A stretch of 64,000 nt of DNA from Helicostylum pulchrum (lineage: Eukaryota > Mucoromycota > Mucoromycetes > Mucorales > Mucoraceae): assembly GCA_025677825.1 (NCBI GenBank), contig JAIXMO010000032.1, positions 248,001-312,000 of the forward strand, read 5' to 3'. Of this stretch, positions 1-11,748 are shown piece after piece; position 1 is the stretch's first letter; every line of letters begins with the position of its first letter. A model generated the notes under the pieces. The model was not told where the DNA came from and made no database searches. It worked only from the letters and a program-made list of their open reading frames with translations. The position numbers and the translations under genes are program-made.

Positions 1-69
1 ATATATAAGGGCTTTTGGGAGCACCTCCTTTTTTAGTTTCTCCATCTTCTTTTTTTCTTATAAAAAAAT

Positions 70-1424
70 ATGGAATCGAGTACCAAAGACCTTGGCATGT
101 ACATTGCGTACGGTGCTGTTATCACGATGGCCATGGCTCCCATCTATGCTGGATCACTTGCCTCTATTCGCGGTATGAAACGACCTGCCAATGCACCCAA
201 GGCCAAAAAGACCGATTCACCACTTGAAGATTCCGAAGATGAAGATGAGGCTATTTCTGAAAGTCTCTCCTCTGGCGACGCTTACATGTTTCCCCTTATT
301 GGTTCTTGTGTATTATTTTCCATGTTCCTTGCCTTCAAGTATTTGGATAAAGCATACATCAATTATGTCTTGACAGCCTACTTCTCTGTAATGGGTTGTG
401 CTGCTGTCACCAAGACCTTTTTAATGGTAGTCAAGAAAATCACTCCTTTAAGTTGTCTTAAAAATGTTGCCAAGTATAAGGTTACTATCTCCAAGAGATC
501 AAAGAGTAAAGTATATATTTATACAGATAATGTTTTTTTTTTGCTGTTTGTACTAATTTATGCTTGTAAAAAGATGTTTCTCATATTAGCTTTACTGTAA
601 TTCACGGTTTTCTTCTTGTTGCATCTATTGTATTAACTGGTTATTACAGTTATACCAAGAACTGGATTGCATCCAACATCTTTGGACTTTCATTCTCCAT
701 TAACGCCATTCAACTTTTATCTCTTGATTCATTCAAGACCGGTATGATCTTATTAACTGGATTATTCTTTTATGATATATTTTGGGTATTCTATACGCCT
801 GTCATGGTCTCAGTTGCTACTAACTTTGACGCCCCCATCAAGCTTTTATGGCCTCGTAACATTATCGATTACTTGTTTTCTCAATCGAATCCAGGTTTCA
901 CCATGTTGGGATTAGGAGATATTGTTATTCCCGGTATCTTTGTTGCTTTGTGTCTTCGTTATGATCGTCATATGTCATGGAAGCGTAGCCCTGTTGGTCA
1001 ATTCAGATCTCTTGACTTTGCTAAACCTTACTTTACATCTGCCATGATTTCTTACTTTATTGGATTAGCTACTACTATGGTAGTTATGCATTTCTTTAAG
1101 GCTGCTCAGCCTGCTCTTCTTTACCTTTCTCCCGCTTGTATTCTCTCTGCTTTAATTACCGCTGCTGTTCGTGGTGAGATTAAGGAACTCTTTGAGTTTA
1201 CTACTGAAGAAGAAAAGGAAGAAGATGAAAAGAAGAACAAGAACAAGTCTAAGCGTCTTTCAAAGCCTGTTGAGGAAATTGTTCTTGAAGAGGAAGAAGA
1301 GGAAGAAGATAAAGAAAATCAAGCTCCTGTTGAAGAAATTGAATTGGTAGAGATGGATTTATTGGAAGAAGAGCCAACCAAAAAGAATAACGGTACAGTA
1401 AAGAAGAGAAAGAACAAGAAGTAA
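70..1424 (+). CDS. SPP: Signal peptide peptidase (presenilin-type intramembrane aspartyl protease)
   Basis: Two exons, 70-505 and 574-1424, with a 68-bp intron carrying a TACTAAT branch point; the joined product is 428 aa. It is a multi-pass ER membrane protease that cuts transmembrane segments left after signal peptidase action. All three family motifs are visible: YD in FYDIFWVFYTP (first catalytic Asp), GLGDIVIPG (second catalytic Asp) and PALLYLSP (the PAL motif). The ATG at 70 is the first in frame. After the last membrane segment there is a tail of about 75 residues, very rich in Glu and Lys and ending in a basic stretch, longer than in animal SPP. In some fungi (Aspergillus SppA) this enzyme takes part in SREBP activation, of interest because a SCAP gene lies in the same window. 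The gene converges on the methyltransferase gene, 166 bp away. Confidence 0.95.
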
Positions 1425-1590
1425 AAAAAAGAAAAAAGCAACAACAACAAAAAAAGCGTGTAAATAGCCAAAGTTTAATATTATACCAAATATAAAAAAT
1501 GGGATTGATGTCTAGAATAAAAGTGGTATTAAATAATAGAGTATATAGTGATGAAATAAGTGAGCGTGCGTTTGTACGGTGGGGGGGGGG

Positions 1591-2911
1591 TTATTTAGGG
1601 ATTAGTTGGTATATATTAACACCTGTTTCTTCAAACATGCTTGAAAACCCATTTCCTATAATCCAACTTTTATGATTCGTTTCAACAGGTAACACTTTGA
1701 CGATAAATTTCTTTGCGCAAATATCGAAAAAGCGCTGTTCATCTTCTCTCCCGAGCCCTCTTCTTTTATAGCCGAGAAAGATATCTATATCCGCTACAGC
1801 TTCACTCAACCATTCCAAAGTTTTTACCAGTTTAGGAAAAGAAGCAGGTTCGTAAATGACATCTGAAGCAATAATCGTATGAATGGGTCCGTTTTTCAAC
1901 AGTCGTTGTACATCACCGCGGTTACCCCATCTTAACGGTTGTACATGCGCGTAACTTTCCAAGTGATTGGATGCTCTATTTTGATAGATTAAATCTAGTG
2001 CTTCGGGTAAATCCGTCATTGTGATTTGAGGCAGATTTGACGGGTCTTGTTTATACAACAGAGCCATTAATAGTCCAACGCATCCAGTTCTAATAATTTT
2101 TTTTATAGAATAAATATATACAACCATTTAAAAAATATATAAAGCTGCTTTCTCTCTTTCTTCCTTACCCTGCACTAAGATCTAATATACCATGGTGCTT
2201 GAATTGACTTGAGTCGGTTTTGATTTTATCAAAGAATAATTGAGATATGACAAGTGCAGAATCCCATACCTTGCCAGGTGTTCCCAATTCCCAGTTCTCC
2301 TTAATCAACATAAAAGAGTCATTTTCCACGAAGTACGCGTGAAATATATCGAGCGAAACCAGCGTATCATCTTGGTTCCAGGTATTTACAATTGATTGTT
2401 CTTTAATCATGATAGGACCGATAACCAATGGAAATGCTTGAATCAATTGTTTCGATTTACAAGTAGGTATTATTTGTATATAACAGTCATGTTTGTCTTC
2501 CAGGAGTATTCCTTCATCTACAGTAGTAATCATATACTCAAAGTCACCTTCCGTGTCATGATGGAACCCTACAATACCAGAGCTTGTGTTGAACTCCCAA
2601 GCATCGTGTTGTAATGGACGGCATTGTATTTGGTATTCTGTACAAAGCTTGAATTCGCCATTCTTTTCTACTAGCAATCGACAATCAATTTCTAACCAGC
2701 AACTCTTTTTTTGCAAGTGAGCTAAAGTAAGACCAAGTTCATTCACCAGTTTTAAATCGATACGATTCCACTTGTTGAATGTTGTCTCCGTCAAGTAAGG
2801 TCTAGATAAAAGTATTCTATACAAGGTAGAGTATTTTTGTAAACTATCATAATATTCGTCGTCTATTTCATTCTCTATCTTTCTGGGCATACTTTTATAG
2901 CATACTGTCAT
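1591..2911 (-). CDS. Family-16 (METTL21/METTL22-like) protein lysine methyltransferase
   Basis: Two exons, 2911-2169 and 2089-1591, joined over a 79-bp intron that splits the SAM-binding motif; 413 aa. The joined sequence reads DLSAGTGCVGLLMA, the glycine-rich motif I of class I SAM-dependent methyltransferases, preceded by GKVWDSALVISQ, the typical helix before motif I in this family. Further on, SDVIYEP matches the motif II/post-II region with the acidic residue of the family (usually D-x-x-Y). The non-catalytic N-terminal region of about 220 residues makes METTL22 (a KIN17 lysine methyltransferase) a closer length match than short METTL21 enzymes, but the substrate cannot be read from the sequence. 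The first true ATG is at 2911; an in-frame TTG lies just upstream. Tandem with the downstream J-protein gene on the same strand. Confidence 0.75.
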
Positions 2912-3022
2912 TGCTGTCAACTCGGGGGGTTTTTTTTTAAAAAAAAGAAAAACGAAAAAAAGAAAAAAGAAAAAAATATTTCCTTTTTGTACTTGTACTA
3001 CTTTAAAAAGGAGAGACCGCGT

Positions 3023-3710
3023 TTATTTTTTTAGTTTATAAAAAACGCGAAATAAAGTAGTATCTAAAATACTAGGAAAAGGTACAGCATTTTGAGATGT
3101 TAGAGGTACACGTTGGTCTTTTTCATTCAGCAAGAATATCTTTTTTTCTTTTGTAATCTCACAACGTATCACTCGATCACCCAAGTCTATCCAATTCTTA
3201 TGCGTTTTAGCTGCCGCATGTCTATCTGACAACTTTTGTGCCATAGATTGAGCATTTACTATAAACTGATCAAATGCTACTTTATCATTGAAATACTTTT
3301 CCCATGCCTTGAGGTATTCCATACAAACAATCGCTATCACTGATAGAACACTCATACATACTATCTTATGTCGTGTGTAATAATAGTACACCCCTTTAAA
3401 GTAGGGTAAATGTCCTTGTTCTAATATGGTATCATACGTCGTTCTTAATTTAGGTGTTCTTAACATATATGCAACTTGATTGGTAATTTCAAACTTTTCT
3501 TTGTTGTCTACTGAACTCTCTGGGCTTTTTTTTTTCTTTGTACTTAGTATATTTTATTTTATTTTTTGCTGCAGTAAAAAAGAAAGAAAGAAAAAAAAAC
3601 TTACTGTAATTTCAAAGCAAGTTGACGATGAGCTTTACTTATTTCAGCTACATTGGCAGTAGACTATTTTAAATAAAGCAGTGAGCATTCTGCTATAATA
3701 AAATATATAC

Positions 3711-3758
<48 letters not shown>

Positions 3759-3934
3759 TGTACTCCTAACCAAGAATAAAAATCTGTATTATTCTTTTGA
3801 AATTGGGTTGAAAGGTCAAACAAGTTTGAATGGTCTTGTCCCCAATTCCAAGTTTTGAACAATGGTGGTAAAACTATGTAAAGTGTAACTACTAAACCTA
3901 AAAGCTGTAAAATACTCTTCTTTTCACTCAACAT
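3023..3934 (-). CDS. ERJ5: Erj5-like ER membrane J-domain protein with a degenerate HPD motif
   Basis: Three exons, 3934-3758, 3663-3605 and 3524-3023, keep frame and give 245 aa. Order: an N-terminal hydrophobic segment (about residues 8-26), then a J domain starting FYSWLGVQ, helix II EISKAHRQLALKL, then the loop and helix III with KFEITNQVAYMLRTPKLR and a closing TTYD; then GVYYYYTRHK and a second membrane segment (IVCMSVLSVIAIVCM). This matches yeast Erj5, an ER co-chaperone for Hsp70/Kar2. The HPD signature that stimulates Hsp70 reads HPE: the His codon is split between exons 2 and 3, and the usual PDKNP stretch is shortened to PESS. The first intron holds a run of 44 T. Neighbours: METTL-type gene downstream, EDE1 divergent upstream (435 bp shared). 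Confidence 0.7.
3712..3755. repeat. Poly(T) run of 44
   Basis: Uninterrupted thymine tract inside the first intron of the Erj5-like gene. Read on the gene strand it is poly(A) directly after the donor GT, an odd place for a tract this long. Length may be affected by assembly or sequencing slippage. Confidence 0.9.
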
Positions 3935-4369
3935 GGTAAAAAGGACACAAACCCTGGTGCTGCAAATGAAAAAATTAGGAAAAAAAAAGATTTATAATTT
4001 TTTGCTCCCTTGACCTCCATATATAATTTAATGATAATACCAACAATAATAAGTATCGGCTTGCTTTATATTAATTAATTAACAATGAGCCTATTTGTTA
4101 GCGTCAAAACCGAGCCTATTCTCTTTTATATTCTTTCATATTCTATCTGTGTGCCAAATGATAAATAATAAAATATACGTATTAAAACATGGCGTGCATT
4201 CTATGCCGAAGCCAGCGCAATAATGCAAAGCTTGTATCACATGTACAATTGCCATACACTTTCAAAAACGATGACGATATCCACAGCATTATGAGCGGAG
4301 ATTTCCTTCCCATTATCTAACTCTAAATTTTCCCGTTTCGTTTTTTCTTTTTCCCTTTTTACTAAAACA
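3935..4369. other. Divergent intergenic region, ERJ5-like / EDE1
   Basis: AT-rich 435-bp spacer between two divergent start codons. It ends in a pyrimidine-rich stretch (TTTTTTCTTTTTCCC) immediately before the EDE1 ATG, a pattern seen ahead of most genes in this window. No RNA gene or other ORF is supported. Confidence 0.6.
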
Positions 4370-7300
4370 ATGTCGACATTATGGGAAACACAGTTAAACT
4401 CGCAAGAGGTTGAAGCTTATAAACAATTCTTTCAAGCAGCCGCTAAAAGTCAACCTAATGTGGTGACAGGCATAGAAGCAGTTCAGTTCTTTGCAAAGTC
4501 AGGTCTTTCTAATACCCTTTTATCAGAAGTAAGTTTATTTTTATTTTTATTTTATTTTTTACTGTTTAAAAACATACAGACTAAAAACGAAGAAACTTAC
4601 ACGTGCATTATAAAAAGATATGGGAAACAGCAGATGAAAAAAATCTCGGCTATCTTACACAAGATACTTTTGCTATTGCACTTAAACTTATTGCTTGCGC
4701 TCAAAACAACATTAAAGCAACTGAACCATTATTTTCTACAGGTAAAATAAAAAGGATACATGTAAAAAAAAAAAAAAAAAAAAGTTTCACAAGGGTTTAA
4801 AAAAAATATCAATTAGTTACACCATTGCCACAGATACAAGGTGTTCAAGTGACTACCGGCTCAATAATGACACCGAACGAGAAAAAGAAATACCAAACAA
4901 TTTATAAATCTCAACAACCAACTGCCAACGGTATTCCTGCTGAAACTGCCAAAGCTTTATTTTCAAAGTCAAGACTGCCAAACCACCAATTAACTCAGAT
5001 TTGGGATTTAGCGGATATAAGAAAAAATGGTTACTTGGATGAAACAGAATTTATTATTGCAATGTATTATATTGCCAAATTAATGGACAAGTCAATCACC
5101 ACATTACCAACCATCTTACCTCCCGACGTATACGCAGCTGCATCAAATACATCTTCTCTTATGTCACCATTATTACAATCGCGAGCCAAAAAGATTGATA
5201 CTATCGGTACCATGGCCTTTTCATCCACCAACCCAGTTACATCATGGGACGTCACGGCTCACGAAAAGGCACAATACGATACTTACTTTGAAAAACTGGA
5301 TAAACAGCACAAGGGTACCATTGGTGGCCAAGAGGCAGTACAATTCTTTAAAAGTTCCAACTTGCCCGAGCAAGATCTCGTGAAAATTTGGGATTTGGCT
5401 GATATTCGAAAATCAGGTACTTTAAATCCTAACGAATTTTCTGTCGCTATGCATTTAATTCATGCTCGTTTGATGGGATCTCAATTACCTCGCGCATTGC
5501 CTTCAACATTAATTCCTCCTCCTATTTTACCCGTACAGAAGAGTCCTACGAGTATTACAGGTCCATTTGGGTCTCCTACCTCATCAAGAAGATTCAGTGG
5601 CGACTTCAATCCATCAATACAGAGAGGGTTTAGTTTACCAACAGCGGGTAAGAAAAAAAAGGGCGAATATTATAAATGTATGTAAAAAGTGTAACACCTG
5701 TATATAGATCAAGATTTAATAGGTGACTTTGGTAACGAACAAGTCATTCAAGAAACCAACGCTGTAAACCTTTTACAAAACCAACTCACCACTACCAAAC
5801 AATCCACTCTCGATATCGAATCTCAAAAGACGCAACTTCAACTCTCATTGAAAGCACTTGAGGAAAAGAAACAGTCTTTACAGACACAAGTCGACGCCTT
5901 AAAATCGCAACAACAGTCAGACACCACTCAATTGCAACAATTAAAACAATTAATTGAATCCGAACAACCTGAATGGGATAAAGTAAAAGTAGCATTACAA
6001 TCCGCTGAAGAGGAATTAAAGACAACCACTGAACAAGTTGAAAACGAAAAATTGGATTTAAAAAAGAATCAGGCAGAGAATGAAAAATTGCGTCGTAGTG
6101 TGCATAATATTCAAATGGAGTCGATGAGGTTGACAAAGGCCTTGGATCAGTTGCATGCCGAACATGAAAGGAGGCAGCAGGCTATTGCGCAAAAGAAGGC
6201 TGAAGAGAAGGCCAGGTTGGCTGAAGAAGCTAGACTTGCAGAGGAAGCTCGAATCGCAGAGGAAGCTAGACTCGCAGAAGAAGCCAGACTTGCTGAAGAA
6301 GCCAGACTTACTGAAGAAGCTAGACTTGCGGAGGAAGCTAGACTTGCAGAGGAAGCTAAACGTGCGGAAGAAGCTAGACTTGTTGAAGAAGCCAGACTTG
6401 CTGAAGAAGCCAGACTTGCTGAAGAAGCCAGACTTGCTGAAGAAGCTAGACTTACGGAGGAAGCTAGACTTGCAGAGGAAGCTAAACGTGCGGAAGAAGC
6501 TAGACTTGTTGAAGAAGCCAGACTTGCTGAAGAAGCCAGACTTGCTGAAGAAGCTAGACTTGCGGAGGGAGCCAGACTTGCAGAGGAAGCTAAACGTGCG
6601 GAAGAAGTTAAACGTGAAGAAGAAGTTAGACTTGCAGAGGAAGTGAGACTCGCTGAGGAAGCTAGATTTGTGGAGGAAGCCAGACTCGCAGAGGAAGCTA
6701 AACGTGCGGAAGAAGCTAGACTTGTTGAAGAAGCCAGACTTGCTGAAGAAGCCAGACTTGCTGAAGAAGCTAGACTTGCGGAGGGAGCCAGACTTGCAGA
6801 GGAAGCTAAACGTGCGGAAGAAGTTAAACGTGAAGAAGAAGTTAGACTTGCAGAGGAAGTGAGACTCGCTGAGGAAGCTAGATTTATGGAGGAAGCTAGA
6901 CTCGCCGAAGAAACTAAACGAGCAGAAGAGTCTAGACTCACCGAAGAAGCGAAGCAAATGGAAGAATACAGACTCGCTGAAGACGCTAAGCGTGCGGAAG
7001 AAGCAAGACTCACTGAAGAAACTAAACTTGTAGAGGAATCTCGTATCAAGAAAGAAGTTGAACGTGCTTCATTAGCCGCGGCAGCTATTGCTACCGCTAC
7101 GGCTGCCGAAAAGGAACGAGACACTGTTCGTAAATTGGAAGAGGAAGAAAGACTTGCATTTGAGCAAAAAGAAGAAGACGATCGTATTTCTGCTGAATTC
7201 GAAAGACGTAAGCAAGAACAGGCGGCTGCCGAGTTGAAGCAAAAACGAGAGTGGGAAGAAAGGGAGGCGGATGAATTAAAGCAGCGTCAACAAGATGAAA

Positions 7301-8910
7301 AGGATGCCGCTGAATTTAATCAACGTCAACAGGAGGTAAAGGAAAGACAAGAGGCCAAGTTAAAGCGAAAGAGGGAGAAGGAAGAGCAGATGGCTGCCCA
7401 ATTAAAGAGGAAGCTAGAGGAAGAGGAAAGAGTGGCTTTCGAGTTGAAGCAAAAGCAAGAAGCAGAGTTGAAGCAAAGACAAGAATCCGAGTTAAAACAA
7501 AGAAAAGAACAAGAAGCAGCAGCTGCACTAGAATTAAAGGAACGTGAGGAAGCTCGAATTAATGCAGAGTTTGAGCAACGTAAACAAGAGGAAATTAAAC
7601 AAAAAGAATTAAAGTTACGAGAAGATAGTTTAGCGGAGAAACATATGAATAAAGAAAAAGAGATTGAGAAGGTAATACTATATATAAGACATGCATATAT
7701 TAAGTCTTTTTTAACTAATTAATAAACTTTTTTTTCTTTTTTTTTGTAGGAGAGTAAAACCATATCAGAAGATAAGAGCAAGTTTGGCGCCTTAAGTGCA
7801 AGCCACGATGACGAAGAGACAGAGTCTGTGGACAACTTTTTTGATGCAGTAGAGGCGCCTAGAAGTAATAATGGACGAAAAGAAAGAGCAATAAATAATG
7901 ATGATAGTGAATTTGTAATGATTGATCACCCTGTCCAAAGCAGAAGAGTGGCTAATAATAACCAAGACCCCTTTTTGACAGAAACAGAACAAAGTAGTAG
8001 TGGTAGTAAACCTGATGATGTTGCGGAGACAATAAACAACCAACAAGAAGAACCAGTTTTGAAAGGATCCTCGACTTTTGATACCGTATTTGGAGTTGTT
8101 GACAATCAAGAGGACGAGCCTGTTATGGTTAGTTCTTTTACGGATGAATCAGAGGTCTCGGCCAGTACCAATAGCAGTACCCATCGTGTTGCTCCACCAC
8201 CACCACCACCGCCAGCGTCAAGAAAAACACAAAGAAATGCAGAGTCACCTACCATAAATGAAACAAATGTTTCAGAATTCAACAACACGAGTAGTAATAG
8301 TAGTAGTCAGGTTACACCGGCGACTGCACCATTCGATCATGCATCTACTACTACTACTACTACTACTACTACTAATAACCATTCACTTTTTAATCAAGTA
8401 AAAAGTGATAAAGAAGTAATGGACGCAAAGGGTGAAAAACAAGGAGTAGATAGAGGAGTTAAAGAAGACCCAAAGTCAATCACGACTTTATCCAATAAAG
8501 GAGAAGAAAAGAAAAAAAAGAAGAAGAATATCGTTTCTTGGGCTAAAACTTTTGGTGCATTTGATTTTAGTAACGGGAACGACCAAGATAAAAAGAAAAA
8601 GAAGAAGGATAAAAAAAAGGCAAAGGAAGAAACTCCCGTATCACCACCACTACCAAAAGTCAAGAAGGAGAATACCAGTACTAATATTAATAACGCTCTA
8701 CTTGCCAGTCGTAATGAACAACCTCCTCAACTCACTACTACTACTACTACTAATCACCATCTTGCTTATGATCCAGATACGATTCAAGGTAGTCATATAG
8801 CGGAATTAGTAAATATGGGCTTTGAACCTGCTGCTGCTTTAGAAGCTCTTGACAGATACGATCAAGATATCGAAAAGGCAACGAATTATTTACTTGATCA
8901 AACATATTAA
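4370..8910 (+). CDS. EDE1: EDE1/Eps15-like endocytic scaffold: three EH domains, long coiled coil, UBA
   Basis: Five exons (4370-4528, 4618-4741, 4817-5647, 5708-7671, 7750-8910) give 1412 aa. EH1 (about residues 5-95) is split by introns 1 and 2, with [13 protein letters not shown] at its Ca-loop; EH2 (about 112-190) and EH3 (about 238-320) each carry IWDLADIRK followed by an EF-hand-like loop. A coiled coil follows (about 400-540), then about 46 copies of a six-residue unit close to ARLAEE, then more charged coiled coil, Ser/Thr/Asn-rich and Pro-rich linkers (PPPPPPP) and Lys-rich stretches. The last 40 residues ([20 protein letters not shown] onward) form a UBA domain. Ede1 starts clathrin-mediated endocytosis by binding NPF-motif adaptors through EH domains and ubiquitin through UBA. 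Usual length is 1200-1400 aa; the Ala-Arg-Glu repeat is the unusual part. Confidence 0.92.
6211..7041 (+). repeat. In-frame 18-bp repeat array encoding ARLAEE-type hexapeptides
   Basis: About 46 consecutive 18-nt units inside EDE1 exon 4, each coding a variant of Ala-Arg-Leu-Ala-Glu-Glu (variants [30 protein letters not shown]). A higher-order unit of 216 bp (12 small units) is duplicated almost exactly at 6481-6696 and 6697-6912, and a partial further copy starts near 6355. The array leaves the two antisense frames open over about 900 nt, but these are by-products of the repeat. Confidence 0.95.
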
Positions 8911-9361
8911 TAACAATAATAACTGCAAAAAATAATAAATAATACATAATTCTCAGATTCACAGTTATTTGGTAAATAAATCACCAATTTATAAAAAAAA
9001 AAAAAGGGGGGGGGGTGAAGGCTGCACTACATGTTTGTATTGATTCTTTTTGACAAAATAATTACACATGCTTACTAAATGTCCAAGCGTAAAAAAAAAA
9101 AAAAAAAAAAAAAAAAACTTGATACATGAGGCAGGCACGTTATCAAAAATAGATGTTTTTTTAAAAAAAAAAGGGAGCTAACAACTGTTTCCATAACAAC
9201 AGTGATGTGTTGCCATAACAAAAAAAAACACAACAAATCTTATATAATTTTGCTCCCTATTCTCCCTGTTTTTTTTTGCGTTTATTAATAAAATTTGATC
9301 GAAATATTTCCTTCTTTCTTTCTTTTACTATTACTACACTTTCTATTTTACCCCCTTACAA
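8911..9361. other. Intergenic region with A- and G-homopolymers
   Basis: Spacer between EDE1 and the RGS gene. It holds a poly(A)/poly(G) junction (10 G at 9006-9015), a long poly(A) run near 9091-9117 and a pyrimidine-rich leader (TTCTTTCTTTCTTTT) before the next ATG. No gene supported. Confidence 0.6.
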
Positions 9362-11337
9362 ATGGATCCAAACGTATCACAGCAAGCGTATACATCCATG
9401 ATGAAATTTACGATTGACGGGCGACCGTTTTTAAAGGTAAATCTTTCTTTCTTTTTTCTTCACTTGTAACCATAAAATTAATAAATCAAGGTGTGTGTTA
9501 GGATATTCATGATTTATTTGCTGCACTTATTGTTCAAATACCACTTGACACGCACAGATATTTATTTCGAAACTACTACAACACATTTTCGTCGGATGAT
9601 GCTATTCAAGCACTAGGTAATTTACGTTTTTCACATACAGTACGTATACCCGATCCAAATGACTCATCTCGTCAACAAAGAACCACTACCACTACCACCT
9701 TCAATATGGCTCGAGAAATGGCAAAATCTCTCTGTCAACAATTTCAAAACTGTCGCTTAATGGAAAACGCTGTGGATCCACAAAACAGATCTTTTCGTGA
9801 CAAAGGTATTTGGCACTTGACTCCAAAAGGGTTATGTGTACTGCAAGACTTTTGTGTCAGAACTGAAGTAAATGTATCCACCTTAAGGAAGCATTTTAGT
9901 CATATGGAAGCTATTCATCTTGTTCGTTTAGATCGTAATTCAGACGATGATCAACTTATATTAACCAGAGCCTATGTATCCGTCGTCTTTAGAGTCATGA
10001 TGACATGCTTGCCTTTAGATGGTGAATTATCTAATACTGGTAATGCTAGTTCCGTCTCTGTTTCGACTAGAAGTACTCCTCCTTCTTCAACTTCTTCTTC
10101 TGTATCATCTGCTACTTCTTGTTCTACTCCTTCTCTTAGTGCTCCCTTTGCCATGTCTTCTACTTCTTCTGGCGGTGATTCAAGGGTACAATTACTTGGT
10201 AATTATTTACTCACCTTATCAAAGTCAACACGTCAAAGTAAAACAGTCAAAACAATGAGAACCGTATTCTCTTCACAAATGTGTTGTGATTGGTTACTAG
10301 AATTTAGTACTGTCTCTTGTCGTGAAGAAGCAGAATCAATCGCACAAGAATTTATTAAATATCATTGGATTGAATATCAAGATTCAAAGCATCAACATAA
10401 CCCCATCAAGGCTTCTAAAGTCATCATGTTTGTGGTTTCTGATAAAGGAAAACTCATTGTATCAGAACCTATAAAACAACCACAAGCACCTCAACCACCG
10501 CAACCTGCTTTAATTGCTTCTTCTTCTACTACTACTGTAACCAGATCAAGAAGTAATACAATCAATGAACAACAAAACATACAGCAGCAACAACATGAAG
10601 AAAAAGCTACACTAAAAGAAATTTTATCTCAAGATCCAGAAAGTCTATTGATTACAACTACGCAAACAACAGATGATGATACATCATCTATTGTAGAAGC
10701 AACTACAGCTTTAACCATTTCTCGTCCACCTAGTATCGCCGTAGAGCATATTACTGCTCCAACAACAACTGATCCTAAAGAAAGTAATTCAGCTCGACTC
10801 AAGATTATACTTGAGAACGCCAAACTGTTGTCACCTTTTAAAGATTTCTTACGAGCCAACTTTTGTGAAGAGAATCTTGACTTTTGGATAGATTATAATA
10901 CGTTAAGAAGAAAATGTCGTAACCAAAGTCCAGCATTACCTTCACAGAATCAAAAGGATTTATTAGAAGATGCGTATGATATCTGGTCCACTTATTTAGC
11001 TCCTGGTTCCTCTTGTGAATTAAATGTGGAACACTCGTTATGTCAAGAAATGGGTAGAATTGTAAATTCTATTGTGACCATTATACCTTCTGCTTATCCA
11101 GGTCAAAGTAAACCTACTATATTAATTACGGCCTCTTCTGCTTCGCAAAGCTTAAGGATGATGCTAAAGTTATTTGACAAGGTGAATGAACATATCTGTC
11201 GTCTAATGGCTTCTGATTCTGTACCTAAATTTGTAAAAACTGAAAAGTATCGTAAAATCATTGATATGATTGAAAGAAGTGAGCGTAAAAAACAACGTGA
11301 ATTAAATCATTCAACCGACTCTTCAGAAGATGTATAA
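9362..11337 (+). CDS. Sst2/FlbA-type regulator of G-protein signalling (DEP-DEP-RGS)
   Basis: Two exons, 9362-9436 and 9502-11337, give 636 aa. The second exon is open before its first ATG, and adding the short first exon supplies the missing start of the fungal DEP module (ATG at 9362). Visible domains: a fungal DR/DEP module (about residues 25-200), a low-complexity Ser/Thr linker, a second DEP-like region with FSSQMCCDWLLEFSTVSC (about 255-340), a Gln/Thr-rich linker, and a C-terminal RGS domain (about 455-610) containing FLRANFCEENLDFWIDYNTL, the helix alpha4 signature. Such proteins (yeast Sst2, Aspergillus FlbA) bind G-protein-coupled receptors through DEP and speed GTP hydrolysis by G-alpha through RGS, ending pheromone or growth signals. 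The RGS core is split in alpha5 by a longer loop, as in fungal members. Confidence 0.88.
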
Positions 11338-11469
11338 TAGCACTTTTTTTTTGTTTTTTTTTTGTTTGTGTGTGTGCGGTATGAAAAAAATAATAATAAT
11401 AAAAAAACTGATTTAAAACTCCCAGTGGTTCTCTCTCTTTTTATAACCCTTGCTTATTTATTTTATATA

Positions 11470-11748
11470 ATGACACCAGTAGCAAAGTATTATAGTAAAG
11501 TCTTTGGACTTGGTTTAGGTATTGGTGGTGCCATGGAAATCTTGTTGATCAAGAGTAATTACTGTAAGAAAAAAAACAACATTTTTATTTCAGCATGTAA
11601 AAAAAAAAAAAAAAAAAAACTAATGACAAACAAAAAAATAGATCAAATGCTTGCTGCTTCAGAAGCTAAACAAAACTTGAAAGATTTACAGCAAGAAGCA
11701 GAAGACTTGGAACGTTATCAACGCATGAAAGAAACCTCCACTTCTTAA
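11470..11748 (+). CDS. 66-aa single-pass membrane microprotein, possibly UQCC5/SMIM4-like
   Basis: Two exons, 11470-11563 and 11642-11748, give 66 aa (phase-1 intron joins a Tyr codon). It has one hydrophobic segment, VFGLGLGIGGAMEILLIK, followed by a charged, probably helical tail ending KETSTS. The GGxMExxxIK core and total length resemble UQCC5/SMIM4, a mitochondrial inner-membrane protein of complex III assembly; this is a weak resemblance by eye. It lies 132 bp downstream of the RGS gene on the same strand, and a pyrimidine-rich stretch before the ATG supports independent transcription. The intron contains a run of 18 A. Splice consensus and coding-like composition on both sides support a real gene. 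Confidence 0.6.
   Translation: MTPVAKYYSKVFGLGLGIGGAMEILLIKSNYCKKKNNIFISACKKKKKKKLMTNKKIDQMLAASEAKQNLKDLQQEAEDLERYQRMKETSTS

Noticed and set aside
6058..7124. Two long antisense open frames (299 and 325 codons) and plus-frame shadows over the EDE1 repeat
   Set aside because: They arise because the 18-bp repeat has no stop in these frames; they code monotonous Ser/Ala/Phe repeats and have no start or splice context.
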